Shown piece by piece: positions 1 to 7,941 of a stretch of 29,399 nt of DNA. Under the pieces are notes generated by a model. The model did no database searches and was not told the origin of the DNA. It saw only the letters and a list, made by a program, of their open reading frames with translations. A program made the position numbers and the translations under genes. Within the stretch, counting starts at the first letter, position 1; every line of letters begins with the position of its first letter. This DNA is from Branchiostoma floridae (taxonomy: Eukaryota > Chordata > Leptocardii > Amphioxiformes > Branchiostomatidae): assembly GCF_000003815.2 (NCBI RefSeq), contig NC_049981.1:33756849-33786247 (forward strand), written 5' to 3'.

Positions 1-522
1 TCTGGATCTCAGGCTTGGAGCTGGCCTGTGTAGGTCCTGGAAACAGTCTGGCATCCAGGCTAGGAGCTGGCCTGTGTCGGCCCTGGAAACAGTCTGGCAT
101 CCAGGCTAGGAGCTGGCCTGTGTCGGCCCTGGAAACAGTCTGGATCTCAGGATAGGAGCTGGCCTTTGCAGGCCCTGGAAACAGTCTGGATCTCAGGATA
201 GGAGCTGGCCTTTGCAGGCCCTGGAAACAGTCTGGATCTCAGGCTAGGAGCTGGCCTTTGCAGGCCCTGGAAACAGTCTGGATCTCAGGCTAGGAGCTGG
301 CCTTTGCAGGCCCTGGAAACAGTCTGGATCTCAGGCTAGGAGCTGGCCTTTGCAGGCCCTGGAAACAGTCTGGATCTCAGGCTAGGAGCTGGCCTTTGCA
401 GGCCCTGGAAACAGTCTGGATCTCAGGCAAGGAGCTGGCCTGTGCAGGCCCTGGAAACAGTCTGGCATCCAGGCTAAGAGCTGGCCTGTGTAGGCCCTGG
501 AAACAGTCTGGATCTCAGGCTA
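1..522. repeat. 46-bp minisatellite, about 11.3 copies
   Basis: Units start at 1, 47, 93, 139 and so on every 46 bases to 507, where a 16-base partial unit ends the array. The array runs off the left edge of the window. The unit carries TCTGGATCTCAGGCTAGGAG followed by CTGGCCTTTGCAGGCC, in which GGCC...GGCC can pair. Variants (GCATCCAGG for GATCTCAGG; TGTGTCGG or TGTGTAGG for TTTGCAGG) cluster at the two ends, while the central units are nearly identical, as expected from unequal exchange. The open frame at 396-602 is a by-product. Confidence 0.97.
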
Positions 523-1562
523 CACATTCCCAGCCTTGGTGGTTCTTAATCCTCCAATCTCTCTCTCATTTACATGTAGAGTTGCTGGGATCAGAGTTGT
601 AGTCATGTAACATGGCTTGTAAACAAGTTACCTTAGATCATGGCATAAAAGTTCACCGTTGTTTCAAAGAAACATTATTTATAGCTTACAAGGTCCGCTG
701 TAACTTCTTCAGTTGCCATGGAGGGTCTTGGTCTGTTAGAATAAGAAACACAGTTTCACTTTGATCCAGGAATCCTCTTATGTTATACTTATAGTTTATA
801 CCTTGTAAGGCCTCACCAATTGATTTCCTTGGTTCTTGGTTTTAAAAAGCATAGTGTAGCAAGTAGTACATCATAAAAGCTTAGGGCAAGGAGGAAAACG
901 TCTGAATAGGACCATATTAACTCCATAAAACTGAGTGCACCAAGGCATAAACCTGGTCCCATGGCTTTGTTTTCAGTATGTTTTTCCATTTATTTCTATT
1001 TTGAGTATATATGTTTTCATCTTTTTAAATCCGAGAACCAACCAGTTATATTAGTGCTGCCTTAGGCGTCTGATTATTGTGAAAGCAGTACTAGTGAGAT
1101 GTCAGGTTGCTGCCTGGGTGAATTCCTGCACTCTTGTCTCCGACTGTTTCTTCTGTTCACTGTTGGAAGTCTCCTAAATATTAGTCAGGGTCAGAATTGT
1201 CCAAGGAGGTTTGGAATGTGTTTTGTCTGGACTCATATCTTGTTGACCTGCTACTCCATCAACACAATGTCCTGCATGTAGGCTAGTAGGTATTACAAAT
1301 GTCACTAACACTAACAAGACTACAACACACAGCTTTTAGCAAGACTCAGCCAGTACTTGAAACACTAATGGTTGATAATTCACAGGTCTGTTACTCGACT
1401 ACACGTAACACTCCAGTTACCAGGGTACATGTTGTATGATTACAATTGGGTAATCCATAATACTGGAAAGACCACATGTATAAAACCTTCTGTCGGAAGC
1501 TTCAGATTTCTTCTGAAACACAAACTGTAGATAATTCACACACTGAACACAATGTCCAAGCT
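523..1562. other. Unique sequence, no gene seen
   Basis: AT-rich single-copy sequence. A 60-codon frame at 1099-1281 has hydrophobic residues but no supporting splice sites or recognisable motif, so I treat it as chance. Bases 1513-1533 read nearly the same as 1963-1983 (shared GAAACACAAA and TGTAGATAA), a short duplicate of the end of the candidate exon at 1937. Confidence 0.5.
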
Positions 1563-1753
1563 ACTGGGATATAGTCTCCAAGCAGACCCTACGGTGCCTT
1601 AGAAATAGTATCAAAGCTGGCCAGGGACTTAGTATAGCGGCACCGTTTGACTCCGTTTGGCCGGCTATCTCCCTTTGGCCGGCTATACTCCTTTGCCAGC
1701 TTTGATATTATCTCTAAGACACCGTAGGGTCTGCTTGGAGACTAACTGGGATA
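1563..1753. mobile_element. Mutator-type MITE with 9-bp target duplication
   Basis: The element body is 1572-1744 (173 bp). Its ends are inverted repeats of about 50 bp with three mismatches, starting TAGTCTCCAAGCAGACCCTA and ending in the complement. Both sides carry the same 9 bases, ACTGGGATA (1563-1571 and 1745-1753). Long terminal repeats plus a 9-bp duplication are the hallmark of Mutator-like elements. The middle holds two copies of GGCCGGCTAT. It has no coding capacity, so it depended on a transposase elsewhere. Confidence 0.9.
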
Positions 1754-1795
1754 TTCAAGTATCACCAAATACAAAACAATTATACAATTATGGCT

Positions 1796-1805
1796 TTTAT
1801 TTATT
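1796..1805 (-). promoter_or_regulatory. Overlapping poly(A) signals (AATAAA), minus strand
   Basis: TTTATTTATT on the plus strand gives two AATAAA hexamers on the minus strand, about 130 bases beyond the stop codon of the candidate exon at 1937-2186. A GT-rich stretch (GTATTTGGTGATA) follows further downstream on the minus strand. Position and order fit a 3' end, but AATAAA is common by chance in AT-rich DNA. Confidence 0.35.
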
Positions 1806-1936
1806 TAACCTGGTGGATATGAGGTAAGCCGAATTTTGTCCTTATTACTAGTCTTTTACATTAACATAGACCACGTAAAACTAATGATACATTCCACAAG
1901 ACTAGCTCAAAACATGCTTAAACCATCTCAAAGCTT

Positions 1937-2186
1937 TTAACAAGCATCATTTTCTGTTTGAAACACAAATTGTAGATAACTGTCGAGACTGCCGCTATTC
2001 CTGTCGCCGCGATCCCTGCTGATAAACTCAAGCACCACTTGTTGCTGCTCGGCTGTGGTTTTGTGATAGCCGGAATTTCTGGGCGGAATTTCTCGGTTCA
2101 CTTCAAAGCTGGGGCATTCCCCGGCTGTACTTGTCAGGATGTTGTCAGATTGTTGGAGGGAGAAGTCGACATTAATCCCCACCGAA
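1937..2186 (-). CDS. Candidate last coding exon of an unidentified gene
   Basis: A minus-strand frame of about 83 codons runs from a plausible splice acceptor (TTACAG, exon starting at 2186) to a TAA stop at 1937-1939. The frame continues open upstream to 2209, but that part lies beside poor-quality sequence. Composition changes here: the stretch is richer in G+C and CpG (about a dozen CpG) than either flank. The residues look like ordinary polar protein (EQQQVVLEF, SRDRGDRNSG, DSYLQFVFQ), with no membrane segment, cysteine pattern or family I recognise. Two overlapping AATAAA signals lie about 130 bases past the stop. A short repeat of the YLQFVFQ-coding bases is at about 1513-1533. Upstream exons would lie in or beyond the gap at 2339. 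It could instead be a decayed transposon or retrogene piece. Exon status is inference. Confidence 0.3.
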
Positions 2187-2194
2187 CTGTAACG

Positions 2195-2338
2195 ATGTGC
2201 ACCCCCCACACCGGGAGGGAGGGGTCCTTTTTACATACTTTGAGGTGTGGGTTCCCCCTCAAACACGGGGACCTCCCCTCAACCCGTCCTAATGATGATG
2301 GGGGGCCCCTTTTGGAGGTTCCTCTTTTTCCCCACCCC
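2195..2338. other. Probable low-quality contig end
   Basis: The bases before the gap are dominated by inflated homopolymer runs (CCCCCC, GGGAGGGAGGGG, TTTTT, CCCC, GGGGGGCCCCTTTT). This is how the end of a weak sequencing read looks. Frames crossing it should not be trusted. Confidence 0.6.
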
Positions 2339-2438
2339 NNNNNNNNNNNNNNNNNNNNNNNNNNNNNNNNNNNNNNNNNNNNNNNNNNNNNNNNNNNNNN
2401 NNNNNNNNNNNNNNNNNNNNNNNNNNNNNNNNNNNNNN
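2339..2438. other. Assembly gap of exactly 100 N
   Basis: One hundred undetermined bases. The round number suggests a placeholder of unknown true length, so distances across this point are not reliable. Confidence 0.98.
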
Positions 2439-2909
2439 TCAAATGACTATCCTATAGTCCCGAGAGCGACAACCTTCCCTTCTGCACCTCCTCATTTTTA
2501 ACTGCACACCTGGATCTGATGTGGCTCTCTGTCACTTACACTTGAAGACACATCACAGATGTCTCAAGATGTTTCCTAACGACCTGAAGATGTTCAAGAC
2601 TTCAAGACTTCCTCCTTAGCATGTCACTGCAAAGATAAGATCAGCTGAAGAAGTCTTCAGCCCTAATGGTGCTTGTCTTGAGAGGAGGGTCTGAGGAACC
2701 TTTGATGAAACAGTTCGGACAAGCCAGCCTTGTGGAATGTCTTGGACTTGAATATAGGCCCATAAGAGTAATGTAAAGCCTGCCATGCTGAGATACTTAA
2801 CATAGCGGGGAACCTGGGTTAGAGTCATTAAAGTTATCCATTTGAACTTCATGTGCTAGAGTAACTTTCCATGCTTTCTACTCTGAATGTTTGATAATTT
2901 CACTTTCTG
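2439..2909. other. Unique sequence, no gene seen
   Basis: Single-copy sequence. A minus-strand frame of 78 codons (2616-2852) has no supporting motif or splice context. Confidence 0.5.
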
Positions 2910-3087
2910 TACAGTAAAAGCCAGTTAATTGCACAGCGGATTAACGCACACTTCTGTTAACTGCACGGAATCCTAAAATCCAAAACCGATGCTGTCCAGC
3001 TAGATAACTTTGCATTATTGCACCAGCCGGATAATTGCACCAAATTCACTGGCAAATAGGCCGTGCAATTAAGCGGCATCTACTGTA
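2910..3087. mobile_element. Tigger/pogo-like MITE, TA target site
   Basis: The body is 2912-3085 (174 bp), flanked by TA on both sides. Ends are CAGTAAAAGCC-AGTTAATTGCAC on the left and the complement of CAGTAGATGCCGCTTAATTG on the right. CAGT-starting ends with a TA duplication fit the pogo/Tigger branch of Tc1/mariner. The inside repeats the motif TTAATTGCAC or ATTGCACC in both directions. A half copy lies at 15376-15455. Confidence 0.8.
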
Positions 3088-3350
3088 TAATCAGTGTTGA
3101 TATGTTATGTCAATAATTAGTCAAACTTTAAACTTACTCCACTTGCTGTCAGAACTGTTGGAAGATATTTGTTGCAAAACTAACTAAAAGAGTAGAGAAT
3201 TGTTTTCCTGACCTACTTTTAATGTACATTTTTTGGTATTTTTTATTTTAGGTAGAATTTAATGAGTGGCCTCAGCTGGGTTTATGACAAAACGTGGCTC
3301 CAACTATTTTGTGCCTCCTTTACTTTTCTCTCTGTTTCTGATATTTTTCT

Positions 3351-3456
3351 CTGTATCTGTATCTGTATCTATATAGCCGGTATAACCACCGTTCGGCGTA
3401 ACACACCAGCTTTGCAGGCACACGGCGCGGCAGCAGCTGGTTATATTACACCGAAC
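3351..3456 (-). repeat. Retrotransposon 3'-terminal hairpin and GATACA tail
   Basis: Read on the minus strand, a 22-base arm (3435-3456) and its partner (3391-3411) enclose a G+C-rich loop of about 23 bases. They are followed by CGGTTATACCGGCTATATA-like bases and a short (GATACA)n tail at 3351-3372. The same hairpin ends the 56-bp array at 26743-26809. The stop codon of the adjoining reading frame lies inside the first arm. A hairpin plus short simple repeat at the 3' end is typical of L2/CR1-type LINEs, whose reverse transcriptase recognises such ends. Confidence 0.7.
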
Positions 3457-3763
3457 GACTCGTTACCCCTAACTTTTGCACATCTATCTGCAAGCGTTCT
3501 TTAAAACTACCGAGAGAAGATGCCCCTACTTTACTTGGTGATAACAAGTTCCACCTCTCCTTTCGGATCTTTGAGTTTGACATTATCGTACTACATTTCA
3601 GAGTTAAATACCTTCTTGTACATTTCATGTTTCTTTCATTTATTTCTTTAGCTGCAGTCTGTGGAAAGTAACTCTTAATGTCTTTTGACATCCTCCAGAT
3701 TCTGTGACAATATTTGATCCCACCATTTGACAGATTCATAAATCCGTGTAAGAAGTAGACCAC
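3446..3763 (-). pseudogene. Non-LTR retrotransposon C-terminal remnant
   Basis: The minus-strand frame holds, near its end, ERWNLLSPSKVGASSLGSFK followed by ERLQIDV. This matches the usual C-terminus of CR1/L2-clade reverse transcriptases, where W-N-x-L-P, then V-x-A-S-S-x-x-x-F-K-x-R-L is conserved. A second, differently mutated copy is at 16965-17330 and keeps WN, the SSL and the FK, which supports a coding origin. The frame ends with a stop inside the 3' hairpin. The N-terminal half of the frame is not recognisable, and the reverse transcriptase catalytic motif is absent. A MITE (3794-4005) sits just upstream on this strand. This is a 5'-truncated, decayed copy. Confidence 0.65.
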
Positions 3764-3793
3764 AGGCCTTGCTGTTACACCAACTCCTGCACT

Positions 3794-4005
3794 TACTGTA
3801 AATGCATTTAATTTTGTGGGGATTTAATTTCACGGTAGCGGGAAAAAGGACTTTTCGCGGTAGTTTTAAGTTTGTGGCAGCACCATGCACTGTAGTCTCT
3901 TACTGCCATGGAAAAATGTTCGCAGTGGTTTTAAGTTTGCGGTGAAGTGGCCACGGCAAAAACCGCGAACATTAAACCACTGCGAAACTTTCTGCATTTA
4001 CAGTA
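3794..4005 (+). mobile_element. 208-bp TA-flanked MITE, copy 1
   Basis: The body 3796-4003 starts CTGTAAATGCATTTAATTTT and ends TTTCTGCATTTACAG, flanked by TA. Inside are alternating motifs such as CGCGGTAGTTTTAAG, GCGGTGAAGTGGCCAC and CCGCGAACATTAA. The second copy (4982-5193) has the same length in reverse orientation, the third is 28902-29106, and a remnant is at 9808-9876. TA duplication and inverted ends suggest Tc1/mariner mobilisation. Confidence 0.88.
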
Positions 4006-4291
4006 CTCCAGCGCCTGCACTTCATAACTTCTCAGGGAAACCCAAGACTCCTTTTCCGCCAGCTGCTAAGTCTTCAATCTTAGGGCCGACTTAAAGTCTT
4101 ATCGGGAGAATTCTCCCCATTTCTGTAACTTGTACCTGCACCTCAAAACATCTGTTATACCCACCGAGGCAGAAACTTGGGACGTACGGCATTGATTTTT
4201 GTTTGTTCGTCTCTGATGCAACGTTTAGATGCAATTGAAATGAGCTTGTCTTTCTGGCAATAGTATCCCAAATTATGTTGATGCATGAGAA

Positions 4292-4643
4292 AGACACACA
4301 GTGTAACACACGTACAGACAAACCTATAGACACAGTGTAACACACATACACACAGACACACAGTGTAACACACATACAGACAAACCTATACACACAGTGT
4401 AACACATACACACAGACACACAGTGTAACACGCATACAGACAAACCTATACACACAGTGTAACACATACACACAGACACACAGTGTAACACATATAAACA
4501 GCCATACAGACACAGTGTAACACACGTACAGACAAACATACAGACACAGTGTAACACATACAGACAGACAGATACACAGTGTAATACACACATACAGACA
4601 GACAGACGAACAGTGTAACACACGTACAGACAGACACACAGAC
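4292..4643. repeat. CA-rich minisatellite built on ACACAGTGTAACACA
   Basis: About ten or eleven units of roughly 30-35 bases, each with ACACAGTGTAACACA followed by TACAGACAAAC or TACACACAGAC. Neighbouring units pair into a longer period of about 60 bases. The minus strand stays open in several frames (cysteine- and valine-rich runs), which is a composition effect. The near-palindrome ACACAGTGT recurs in each unit. Confidence 0.92.
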
Positions 4644-4908
4644 TCAGGCTAGCCAAATGAAATACTTCAATCTATTGGGTTGAGAAACAGGTAGTTGTGT
4701 TGGAGTGGCCTGGCTAGGGCAGACTGGGTTGGTACTTGTTAGCCAGGTCAGAATTTTCCTCCTGTCTTCTCTGGTTTCTCCCCGATCAGCTGACATGTTC
4801 CGTACGGAGGGGCTGCCCAAGGTGGTTTGCAGGGACACGTGTCCGTCAAAAGGGTACAACATAGCAGCATGGTGTTAGTACTGTTAGTGTTACTGGAATG
4901 GGCCTGCA

Positions 4909-4945
4909 GGGGTGGTAGGGGTGGGGGTGGTGGTTTGGGGGTGGG
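4909..4945 (+). other. G-quadruplex-capable G-rich tract
   Basis: Four or more runs of at least four or five G (4909-4912, 4918-4921, 4923-4927, 4937-4941, then GGG) are separated by loops of 5, 1 and 9 bases. The sequence meets the usual G4 pattern, apart from the 9-base third loop being slightly long. Whether it folds is not known. Confidence 0.5.
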
Positions 4946-4981
4946 TTCAACCTTAGATCATAGGATTTGTCTGTTGGTGCT

Positions 4982-5193
4982 TACTGTAAATGCAGAAATG
5001 TTCGTGTTGGATTAATGTTCACGGTTTTCGCGGTAACCACTTCACCGCGAATTTAAAACCACCGCAAACATTTTTCTATTATGATATTAGATTGCAGTCT
5101 ATGGTGTTACCGCGAACTTAAATCCACCGCGAAAAGTCCTTTTTCCCGCTACCGTGAAATTAAATCCCCGCAAACTTAAATACATTTACAGTA
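4982..5193 (-). mobile_element. 208-bp TA-flanked MITE, copy 2, reverse orientation
   Basis: The body is 4984-5191, flanked by TA. It starts CTGTAAATGCAGAAATGTTC and ends AAATACATTTACAG. It is the reverse complement orientation of copy 1 (3794-4005) and exactly the same length, about 980 bases away. Together they form a spaced inverted repeat that encloses the 4.3-4.6 kb minisatellite. Confidence 0.88.
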
Positions 5194-5214
5194 TGTTATA
5201 CTGTACCCAATGTC

Positions 5215-5350
5215 AAATAAACCATAAACATTTGATTTTTGATTTTGATTGATTTTATTTATTTTGCACAATCTTTAAAAAAGATAACATAACACAAATT
5301 AAAGGATGAAAGTACATGCAGGGGGGGGGGAAGAAAAAAGCCTTGTCACA
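5215..5350 (-). mobile_element. Possible LINE 3' tail
   Basis: On the minus strand this reads as a 3' untranslated end: CATGTACTTTCATCC, then GATTGTGCAAAATAAATAAA, then an A-rich tail of CAATCAAAATCAAAAATCAAA type. An A-rich imperfect tail after AATAAA suggests a retroposed 3' end. No coding part is recognised. It contains a run of ten G at about 5321-5330. Confidence 0.35.
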
Positions 5351-5626
5351 AGTTGTGGCTTATGTACATATAGCAGCGGGTTGTTACTGGAATAGGGGCG
5401 GCCAAGCTTATGTTTAAGGGCTTGTCTCTGTGTGTTTCTGTGACACTGTATCAAATGCAGGGCACAACATGTCCCTTGTATGACAGTGTATGTATAGATA
5501 CTGGTATAGTATTGTACAGTAGGTGTTCCTTATTGTAGGTTTGTAAGACTGAGTGTTGTGTGAAGCCAGGTTTCCTGTGACACTGAGACATGTCCACCTG
5601 CCAGCTGAGGTGCTGCAGTCTTTCTG

Positions 5627-5955
5627 CAGGGCTCGAAATGCTCCTGCATATGTAGGTTAGTGCAGGTAGAATTGGAGCTATGCAGGTATTTTTGGTGTCT
5701 ACCTGAACCTAACCTGCACTGGTCCATGTACTGGGTTTTATACATGAATGTCATGTAGGTGTGTATGGATTGTTATTAGCTGCATTGACCGTTACCACCT
5801 ATAAAGTATAAAAGAAAAAGATAACAATGGTTCCTTAACAACTTTAATATGATCCATACTTCCAAAATTCAAAGTGGTAAAATTTGTCTAGTGCAGGTAA
5901 TTTTCAACGTTACCTGCACCAGTGAAGGTATACCGAAAAAAGTATTTCGAGCCCT
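5627..5955. mobile_element. hAT-type MITE, ends CAGGGCTCGAAAT
   Basis: The ends CAGGGCTCGAAATG and TATTTCGAGCCCTG are inverted. CAGGG/CCCTG ends are typical of hAT elements. The inside has repeated GTGCAGGTA and TACCTGCAC motifs in both directions and no frame. The expected 8-bp duplications (TCTTTCTG and TCTATAGT) match only in part, so the insertion is old or one end is shifted. A 69-bp derivative is at 21856-21924. Confidence 0.75.
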
Positions 5956-5958
5956 GTC

Positions 5959-5976
5959 TATAGTACCGGTACTATA
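5959..5976. other. Perfect 18-bp palindrome
   Basis: TATAGTACCGGTACTATA is fully self-complementary and lies three bases beyond the right end of the hAT MITE. It could be a regulatory site, a relic of another element end, or chance. Confidence 0.6.
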
Positions 5977-6470
5977 AGTAGGAGATTGTGTGAGCTGCAC
6001 AGGCACTGCCGGTTCCATGCTGGGCTTTTCTCTCAGCTTCCTCCAACAGTGGATTTCTCAGTCAGAAAGTTGGGATGATATCTGATTTATAAACTGGGAC
6101 CTGAAGGAAGCCTTGTTCTACTTGTGTAGTTACACAATCCCAGTTGGGAAACTGTCCAACATGGCTGAATAGCTCCTTCCAATGGTTGTGGGGAATGATA
6201 AGGTCTGAAAGGGGGGATGATGTATGTATGATAAAAGCAAAAGTGAGCTTTTCCCTTCTACTCTGAAATAAACCACCACGAAAATGTCGGACTCATGTTA
6301 CAATTCTTCAAAATGCACCACGTACTTGTAGGGATTACCTTAAAGGTAGCTTTTGAAATGAGTGACGTTCTGCTGTGAACTCCAAAACATGGTCATGCAA
6401 GCATAGCTAAGTAGAACACGCAAAACGTATCTACTACATAATCTACATCAACTTTGTGAAGATTCTGGCT
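5977..6470. other. Unique sequence, no gene seen
   Basis: Mixed-composition DNA without a convincing frame or repeat. Confidence 0.5.
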
Positions 6471-6578
6471 GCACGGCTGAAGAACTGCCCAAGGCTATGG
6501 AGGATAGGGAAGGATGGAGGGAGAGAGTCATGTCCATCCGTGCAACCAGCACAACCGGATGATGATGATGATGATTGA
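6452..6578 (+). pseudogene. LINE C-terminal remnant with GAT-repeat tail
   Basis: A plus-strand frame reads GCTAEELPKAMEDREGWRER, then VMSIRATSTTG and a TGA stop at 6560-6562. The stop is the first triplet of a (GAT)n tract that runs to about 6576. A short C-terminus with E-D-R-x-x-W-R-x-x-V and a simple-repeat tail starting at the stop is how many non-LTR retrotransposons end. No catalytic domain remains. This family differs from the one at 3.4 and 17 kb. The clade is uncertain. Confidence 0.5.
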
Positions 6579-6951
6579 AGTGTGTAGATAATGTCTGATT
6601 TATCTTCAATCACAGTACGACTTTCAGAAGCAAGCTGTTCAGAAGTACAGTTGTGTTGAATGTGGGAAACTGTCCAACAAGACAGAACACCGGAAATCTG
6701 CAGGGCGATCTTGTCAGCTTGTCTTAAGTTAAAGAGGGTCCTTATGCAATGTAAATGATACTATCTCTGCATTAGTCTGAAAGTGTACCCACTGACAGCC
6801 ACAGGCCAGTTATGCAGTTGTAAGTCAGCCAGAAATGATAAGATTCTCAATAAACGTCTTCTCCTTATCTGGGAAAGTCGGGTTGCCAGAAGATGCTGCT
6901 TGAAGATCGCAAGCCCTTAATTAAAATCTGATACAGTAGCCACATCTACAG

Positions 6952-7047
6952 TGTTGGATGTAGCCTGGTTACCAAACCCCAGCCCGATCTCAAGTATACA
7001 AAAGATATTTTTGAGGTTGGGGTATGTTATCCAGGCTATGTTGGATG
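6952..7047. mobile_element. 78-bp foldback MITE of the TAGCCTGG type, 9-bp duplication
   Basis: The body 6961-7038 begins TAGCCTGGTTACCAAACCCC and ends in an inverted copy (GGGGTATGTTATCCAGGCTA). Exact 9-bp duplications TGTTGGATG flank it at 6952-6960 and 7039-7047. Relatives are at 10.7, 11.8, 14.2, 15.7, 23.9 and 28.3 kb. Confidence 0.85.
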
Positions 7048-7640
7048 ATGGGAAATATTCGACATGCCGTCACATCCAGGTTTCTCACCAGGATTTTTTG
7101 ACAGCAGTGTGTGTGTGTGGGGGGGGAATCCTCCTGAAAATTGTGAAATTAATAACCATCAGGAATACAATTTTCTATATGTTTGGTATTACATACAGAA
7201 CTTTATAGGTACGATGCAAAACATGGCTAGATCATAGCTTTCATTGTAGTTACGTTGTGCAATGAAAAATCAAAGTCCTTGTAGAGCGTGAAATGGTCAC
7301 CTATCTGTCGTCTTCAGTAGCGCCTTTATGATAACGAGATCATAGAAGCATGCTAGAATTCTGACTCTAGATCAATCCCAAGGATTTTGATTAGGACCCC
7401 AGCAGCCAGACCTGGCCCACTTGTGAATCCTGCCCTGCCCCAGGGGACATGAGATGTTATCTGGGGGGATTAGCGCCTGTTTGTTTTATCAGCAGTGCTC
7501 AATGGGGACATGATGGCCCATCCTTCAACAGCCCTGAGACTGTGTGAATTGGATTGTAATTTGTAAAGGCTATTTCTGTTCGTATTTATCCATTTTTTTA
7601 ATGAATGATAATAATTCATGTCTCGTTCCTGTAAGTGCTT
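7048..7640. other. Unique sequence, no gene seen
   Basis: Contains a short TG/G run at 7108-7128 and no supported gene. The frame 6951-7208 spans a foldback MITE and is not coding. Confidence 0.5.
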
Positions 7641-7695
7641 AATATGATAATCTTTATTGCAAACTCATGCCCGAAGGCTAATTGCAAAAATACAT
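7641..7695 (-). mobile_element. CR1-like LINE 3' end fragment
   Basis: On the minus strand this reads GCAATTAGCCTTCGGGCATG, then AGTTTGCAATAAAGATTATC. The same signature is found on the plus strand at 14903-14940. It looks like the last codons and AATAAA-containing end of a CR1-type LINE family. This is only a short fragment. Confidence 0.45.
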
Positions 7696-7941
7696 GTATG
7701 AAAGTACAATGATGATAGTGATACAATAACACAGTGTGTACTACTGGAACTGGAGTTCCTACCTATGCCTGAAGAACTCTACTCTAATCTACTTTAATAA
7801 CAAAGTGGATATAAACCATATGTTGAAAAACGGTCCACATCTATGTCGCTATGCATAGAATATCTAACATCAACTCTCATAATTCCACCACCACATCAAA
7901 AAGATACTGTTATTATGGAGGCCTTCACAAGATTGTCTTGG

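Noticed and set aside
4091-4639. 182-codon minus-strand Cys/Val-rich frame
   Set aside because: It follows the CA-rich minisatellite, and other frames over the same bases are open too. The non-repeat part (about 4140-4290) might be a further LINE scrap, but I see no diagnostic motif.
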